Source of the DNA: Acidobacteriaceae bacterium
GTDB taxonomy: Bacteria; Acidobacteriota; Terriglobia; Terriglobales; Acidobacteriaceae
NCBI GenBank assembly: GCA_003133425.1
Contig: PKXI01000445.1
Coordinates: 691-8,834 of the forward strand
Reading direction: 5' to 3'
Length of the DNA: 8,144 nucleotides
Within the stretch, counting starts at the first letter, position 1; every line of letters starts with the position of its first letter. A model generated the notes under the pieces. That model worked only from the letters and a program-made list of their open reading frames with translations, ran no database searches and was not told the DNA's origin. Shown piece by piece: positions 4,677 through 8,144 of the stretch. Made by a program: the position numbers and the translations under genes.

Positions 4677-7600
4677 ATGACATTCAATCGAATACGCCTT
4701 GGCATGGCCTGCCTGGCGCTCCTTACACTTGCTATTTGCCTGGGCCCGATTTCCGCCAGCGCACAGTCCACCACTCAGGGCTCGATTGCCGGAACGGTTC
4801 AGGATCAGTCCGGAGCGGTTGTAGGCGACGCCGTCATCGTAATCCACAACACAGGAACAAATTCCGAGGTCAGGCTCACCTCAGATAGCAGCGGCTTCTT
4901 CAAGGCCTCACTGCTGGAACCGGGAACCTACTCCGTTACCGTCACGGCGCCTGCTTTCGCCGCCTACCGGGCCGCTTCTGTAACCGTCCAGGTGGGCCAG
5001 GTCACCAGCCTCGCGCCGCATCTGGCCATCGCTTCCTCCTCGGCTGAGGTGATCGTCACCGATCAGACGCCAGCTATGAACCTTGAATCGCCTGACTTTG
5101 CCGAGACGTTGAGCCAGCAGCAGATTCAGAACATTCCGGTCAACAATCGCCGCTGGTCGGCTCTGGCCATGACCACCCCCGGCGTCGTCGCCGACTCCAG
5201 TGGCTTCGGTCTGGTCAGCATTCGCGGCATCAGCACGGTGTTGAACAACGTTGAGATCGACGGCGCTGACGACAACAATGCCTATTACTCTGAGGAGCGC
5301 GGCCGCACTCGTGAGGCTTATTCCACCTCCGGGAGTGCCGTCCGCGAATTCGCCGTAAATACTGGGGTTTACTCAGCCGAATACGGCCGCGCCGCCGGCG
5401 GTGTCCTCACCTCCGTGACCAAGAGCGGCACCAACCAGATTCATGGACAGGCGTATTTCTGGGATCGCGAGAGCAATTGGAATGCCTTCAACGACTACAC
5501 CACAGTGTCCACCCTGGTCAGCGGAAAGTATGTTGCTCAGCACATCAAGCCCGAAGATCTGCGCAAGATCTACGGCTTCACGGTTGGCGGCCCCCTGATC
5601 AAAGACAAGCTGTTCTGGATCTACACCTACGATCAGCACACCCACGTATTTCCGTTCCAAGCCATTCCGAACAATGCTTCCGCGTTTTACTCTCTGCCGA
5701 CTCCATCGGCCAACCTGACCGGCAGCTTATCGGGAAACAGTTGCAACTTATCCACCGGCTATTGGAATGCCACCACTACAACTGACCCCAACTACGCGAT
5801 CGATGCGGACGCCTGCACACTGGCAGCGCGCCAAGGTTATGCAAATGGCTCAACCTCCGGCTATGACCAGGGCGTAAATGCATACAACACCTGGATCGCG
5901 AACATGAACTCCGATCTCGGCTCTACGCCTCGTTTCGGATACCAGGAAATCAATACCCCTAAGCTCGACTGGCAAATCAACTCCAAAGAGCATTTGAGCG
6001 TTCTCTTCCATCGCCTCCGCTGGGACTCTCCTGGAGGTGTTCAAACCCAGGCCGCCCTCGACTACGCGCGCGACACCATTGGCAACGACTTCGTCAAGCT
6101 GGACTACGGCGTCGCAAAGCTCACCAGCCTCATCACCAACAACATGAGTAACGAAGTCCTCTATCAGTATGGCCGCGAGTTGCTCCCCGAGACTCAACAG
6201 GCACTGACCCCCTACACCAAGGCCAACTTGATTGGCAATGGTATTTCCGTAAACAACTCCATTCCGGAAATCGCCATGGATACTGCGGAGGGCTTTAATA
6301 TGGGCTCGCCGTATTATTCCTACCGCCCGGCCAATCCTGAAGAGTGGAAGTGGCAGGTCGGCGACGTGTTTTATTGGAACAAGGGTAACCACAGCTTCAA
6401 ATTCGGCGTCGATGAGCTGCATAACTACGACTTCAACAACACCTACGGTGGCGATGGCAACGGCTATTACGTGTACAGCTACGTCGGCAACTACATCAGC
6501 GATCAAATCAGCGCCCTCTCTGGCAAGCCTGGAAATTGCAACAGCGCCGTTTCTCGAAACCCAAGTTCCTCGACGTCCACCGCGGTTGGCACGTACCCCT
6601 GCTATGCAACCTTTACGCAGACATTTGGACCCCATGTCTATGGCATCAGCACGATGGACAGTGGCGTGTTTGCCCAGGACAACTGGAAGATTAGCCCGCG
6701 CCTGACGCTCGAGCTTGGCCTGCGCTGGGATTACGAGGCACTGCCGCCCGCCGATCCGAACCTGACCGCGGCCTCAGGCACCTTCCTTCCCTACCCTGGT
6801 CTCACCAACAACCCCAGCGACAAAAAGAACTTCGGCCCCCGCGTCGGATTTTCGTATGACTTGTCTGGAAAGGGCGACACCATTCTTCGCGGCGGCTACG
6901 GTGTTTACTATGGCCGCATCAACAACGGCGAATTGCTTAACATCCGTTTCAATACCGGCAGCCCCAAGGGCCAGTACAACACCCAGTGGAAGGTCACTCA
7001 AGCCGGCTACCCCACACTCCCAAATATCGTAGGCGGCACCGGCGCTGCGGTCGCTACCCCAACCTCCAACTTCCTGGCTGCCAACCTGCGCAACCCGGAG
7101 GTGCAAGAGTACGATCTCGAACTCCAGCAGGCCCTTGGCAAGGGCACTTTCTTCGCATTAAGCTACCTCGGCTCGCAAGGCCGCCTGCTGCCCAACTTCC
7201 TTGACGTCAATCTGAACCCGACCCAGGCGTTCATCAATGTCACGATTGCCGATAACCCGAGCAGTTCCAAACCGGGACCATTGGGTCCAAACGGAACGGT
7301 AATCCATAATGTTGGCGAGTTCACCGGTTATGGCAATACGGCCCTGTTTGGCTCCGTAGCCACAAACTTCCAGGCCATCACTGAGATGATCAGCAACGTC
7401 AACTCAAACTACAACGCCATGGTTGCCGAAATTCAGAACAACTCTCTCAAAAGCGTGAAGTTCGACGTCAACTACACATGGTCGCATTCGTTGGACTTCT
7501 CCCAGAATGCGAACACCACCAGTGTCGGCGGCAACAGTTGGTACGATCCTTACAACAACCCCCGCATCAACTATGGCGATTCGACCTGGAACACGCCCAA

Positions 7601-8108
7601 TCGATTCATAGCCTACGCGACCTACAACCTGCCCAACCTCCACACGAATAGCTTCGTCAAGTACCTGACCAACGACTGGATGGTTGACGACAGCTTCCAA
7701 ATGTCAAACGGCCTGCCCTACACCATCGGGGTCAGCAGCTTTTTCAGCGCCGGGATTCTGAGTTACTGGAACGGCGCTTCAGGATCGACTCTGATTCCCG
7801 GAATCGGACCGAACACGGCCCGCTACCCGCGCCACGAGGTGGACGACGCTCGCCTGCAGAAGTCGATCGTCTTTACCGAGGGCCGCAGCCTCCAACTTAT
7901 GGCCAATATGTTCAACGTTGCCAACCACCAGAACGTAGACGGCCTGGGCACCACTGCCTACAAGTTGTCGGGAACAACGGCTACCTATCAGGGACAGGGA
8001 GCCGCGAACGCCTCCAACAACACCTATCAAATACCCACCAGCTCCAATAACAGCGGCTTTCTCTTCACCCCGCGTCAAATCGAGATTGCTGCCAAGTTGA
8101 TCTTCTAG
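4677..8108 (+). CDS. Oar-like TonB-dependent receptor with carboxypeptidase-regulatory-like domain
   Basis: This is a very large outer-membrane receptor of the Oar-like TonB-dependent family; substrate unknown. ATG 4677 is chosen because GGGAGG (4665-4670) lies 6 nt upstream and a clean signal peptide begins there. The frame extends back to 4590 without such support. The 1143-residue product has a signal peptide 1-29 (cleavage after SASA, before QS) and a carboxypeptidase-regulatory-like domain (about 34-118, with GSIAGTVQDQSGAVV and EPGTYSVTVTAPAF). A weak TonB-box-like AEVIVTD is at 123-129. The plug (about 135-255) shows SIRGI, NNVEIDGADDNN and YSAEYGRAAGGVLTSVTKSG. A large barrel carries the Oar hallmark FAQDNWKISPRLTLELGLRW (665-684). 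Two Cys pairs (356/380, 621/642) sit in predicted surface loops. It ends in the canonical terminal Phe (KLIF). Such receptors are abundant in Acidobacteriota and often linked to complex carbohydrate or protein substrates, but nothing nearby indicates the ligand. Confidence 0.93.
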   Translation: MTFNRIRLGMACLALLTLAICLGPISASAQSTTQGSIAGTVQDQSGAVVGDAVIVIHNTGTNSEVRLTSDSSGFFKASLLEPGTYSVTVTAPAFAAYRAASVTVQVGQVTSLAPHLAIASSSAEVIVTDQTPAMNLESPDFAETLSQQQIQNIPVNNRRWSALAMTTPGVVADSSGFGLVSIRGISTVLNNVEIDGADDNNAYYSEERGRTREAYSTSGSAVREFAVNTGVYSAEYGRAAGGVLTSVTKSGTNQIHGQAYFWDRESNWNAFNDYTTVSTLVSGKYVAQHIKPEDLRKIYGFTVGGPLIKDKLFWIYTYDQHTHVFPFQAIPNNASAFYSLPTPSANLTGSLSGNSCNLSTGYWNATTTTDPNYAIDADACTLAARQGYANGSTSGYDQGVNAYNTWIANMNSDLGSTPRFGYQEINTPKLDWQINSKEHLSVLFHRLRWDSPGGVQTQAALDYARDTIGNDFVKLDYGVAKLTSLITNNMSNEVLYQYGRELLPETQQALTPYTKANLIGNGISVNNSIPEIAMDTAEGFNMGSPYYSYRPANPEEWKWQVGDVFYWNKGNHSFKFGVDELHNYDFNNTYGGDGNGYYVYSYVGNYISDQISALSGKPGNCNSAVSRNPSSSTSTAVGTYPCYATFTQTFGPHVYGISTMDSGVFAQDNWKISPRLTLELGLRWDYEALPPADPNLTAASGTFLPYPGLTNNPSDKKNFGPRVGFSYDLSGKGDTILRGGYGVYYGRINNGELLNIRFNTGSPKGQYNTQWKVTQAGYPTLPNIVGGTGAAVATPTSNFLAANLRNPEVQEYDLELQQALGKGTFFALSYLGSQGRLLPNFLDVNLNPTQAFINVTIADNPSSSKPGPLGPNGTVIHNVGEFTGYGNTALFGSVATNFQAITEMISNVNSNYNAMVAEIQNNSLKSVKFDVNYTWSHSLDFSQNANTTSVGGNSWYDPYNNPRINYGDSTWNTPNRFIAYATYNLPNLHTNSFVKYLTNDWMVDDSFQMSNGLPYTIGVSSFFSAGILSYWNGASGSTLIPGIGPNTARYPRHEVDDARLQKSIVFTEGRSLQLMANMFNVANHQNVDGLGTTAYKLSGTTATYQGQGAANASNNTYQIPTSSNNSGFLFTPRQIEIAAKLIF

Positions 8109-8144
8109 CTCAATGTTGGTACCCACCAAGAACGCGGCGGCTTC
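8109..8144. other. 3' flank of the Oar-like gene, cut by the window edge
   Basis: TTGGT-ACCC-ACCAA (8116-8129) forms a 5-bp hairpin just after the stop. The last 15 bases, GAACGCGGCGGCTTC, resemble the loop and right arm of the terminator-like hairpin at 4007-4020. No matching left arm exists upstream here, so any partner would lie beyond the window. Possible start of a terminator. Confidence 0.3.

Noticed and set aside
5850..6635. 261-codon antisense open frame inside the Oar-like gene
   Set aside because: Val/Ala/Gly-rich shadow caused by codon bias on the opposite strand; the sense frame has clear receptor motifs throughout.

Overview
The window most resembles a chromosomal stretch from an Acidobacteriota (Terriglobia-like) bacterium. 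This rests on two very large outer-membrane receptors that both carry an N-terminal carboxypeptidase-regulatory-like domain. One of them is a typical Oar-like receptor, a type greatly expanded in that phylum. The assignment is inference from protein style; no rRNA or marker gene is present.

Left edge (1-894): a graveyard of mobile DNA. A C-terminal piece of an IS21-type IstA transposase (+ strand) abuts an antisense, frameshifted piece of a MobF/TraI-type conjugative relaxase-helicase. That piece is fused to the first ~40 codons of an IS3-family OrfA (- strand). After ~255 bp without a gene comes a 49-bp copy of the 3' half of a tRNA-Arg(CCT), ending in CCA, with no 5' half. This looks like the attachment-site scar of an integrated element whose decayed remains lie to the left.

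Middle (895-3884): a riboswitch-controlled receptor gene. A perfect 15-bp palindrome sits just upstream of a good sigma70-type promoter (TTGACT-17-TATAAA). A ~340-nt leader follows, containing a clear cobalamin riboswitch, a hairpin and a strong Shine-Dalgarno. The gene starts at GTG 1341 and encodes an 847-residue TonB-dependent receptor with a BtuB-like TonB box (ESIVVTA). The riboswitch implies that this receptor imports vitamin B12 or another corrinoid and is shut off when B12 is abundant.

Right (3885-8144): two hairpins, the second terminator-like, follow the receptor gene. A long 5' region (about 650 bp) with several stem-loops but no convincing gene comes next. It precedes a 1143-residue Oar-like TonB-dependent receptor (4677-8108) of unknown substrate. 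The window ends 36 bp after that gene. The two receptors share architecture and strand, but the spacing and terminator suggest separate transcription.

I found no CRISPR array, defence system, intact transposase, integrase or complete tRNA. The most notable points are the tRNA/att scar, the stacked mobile remnants, and the cobalamin-riboswitch receptor with its upstream palindrome and leader repeats.
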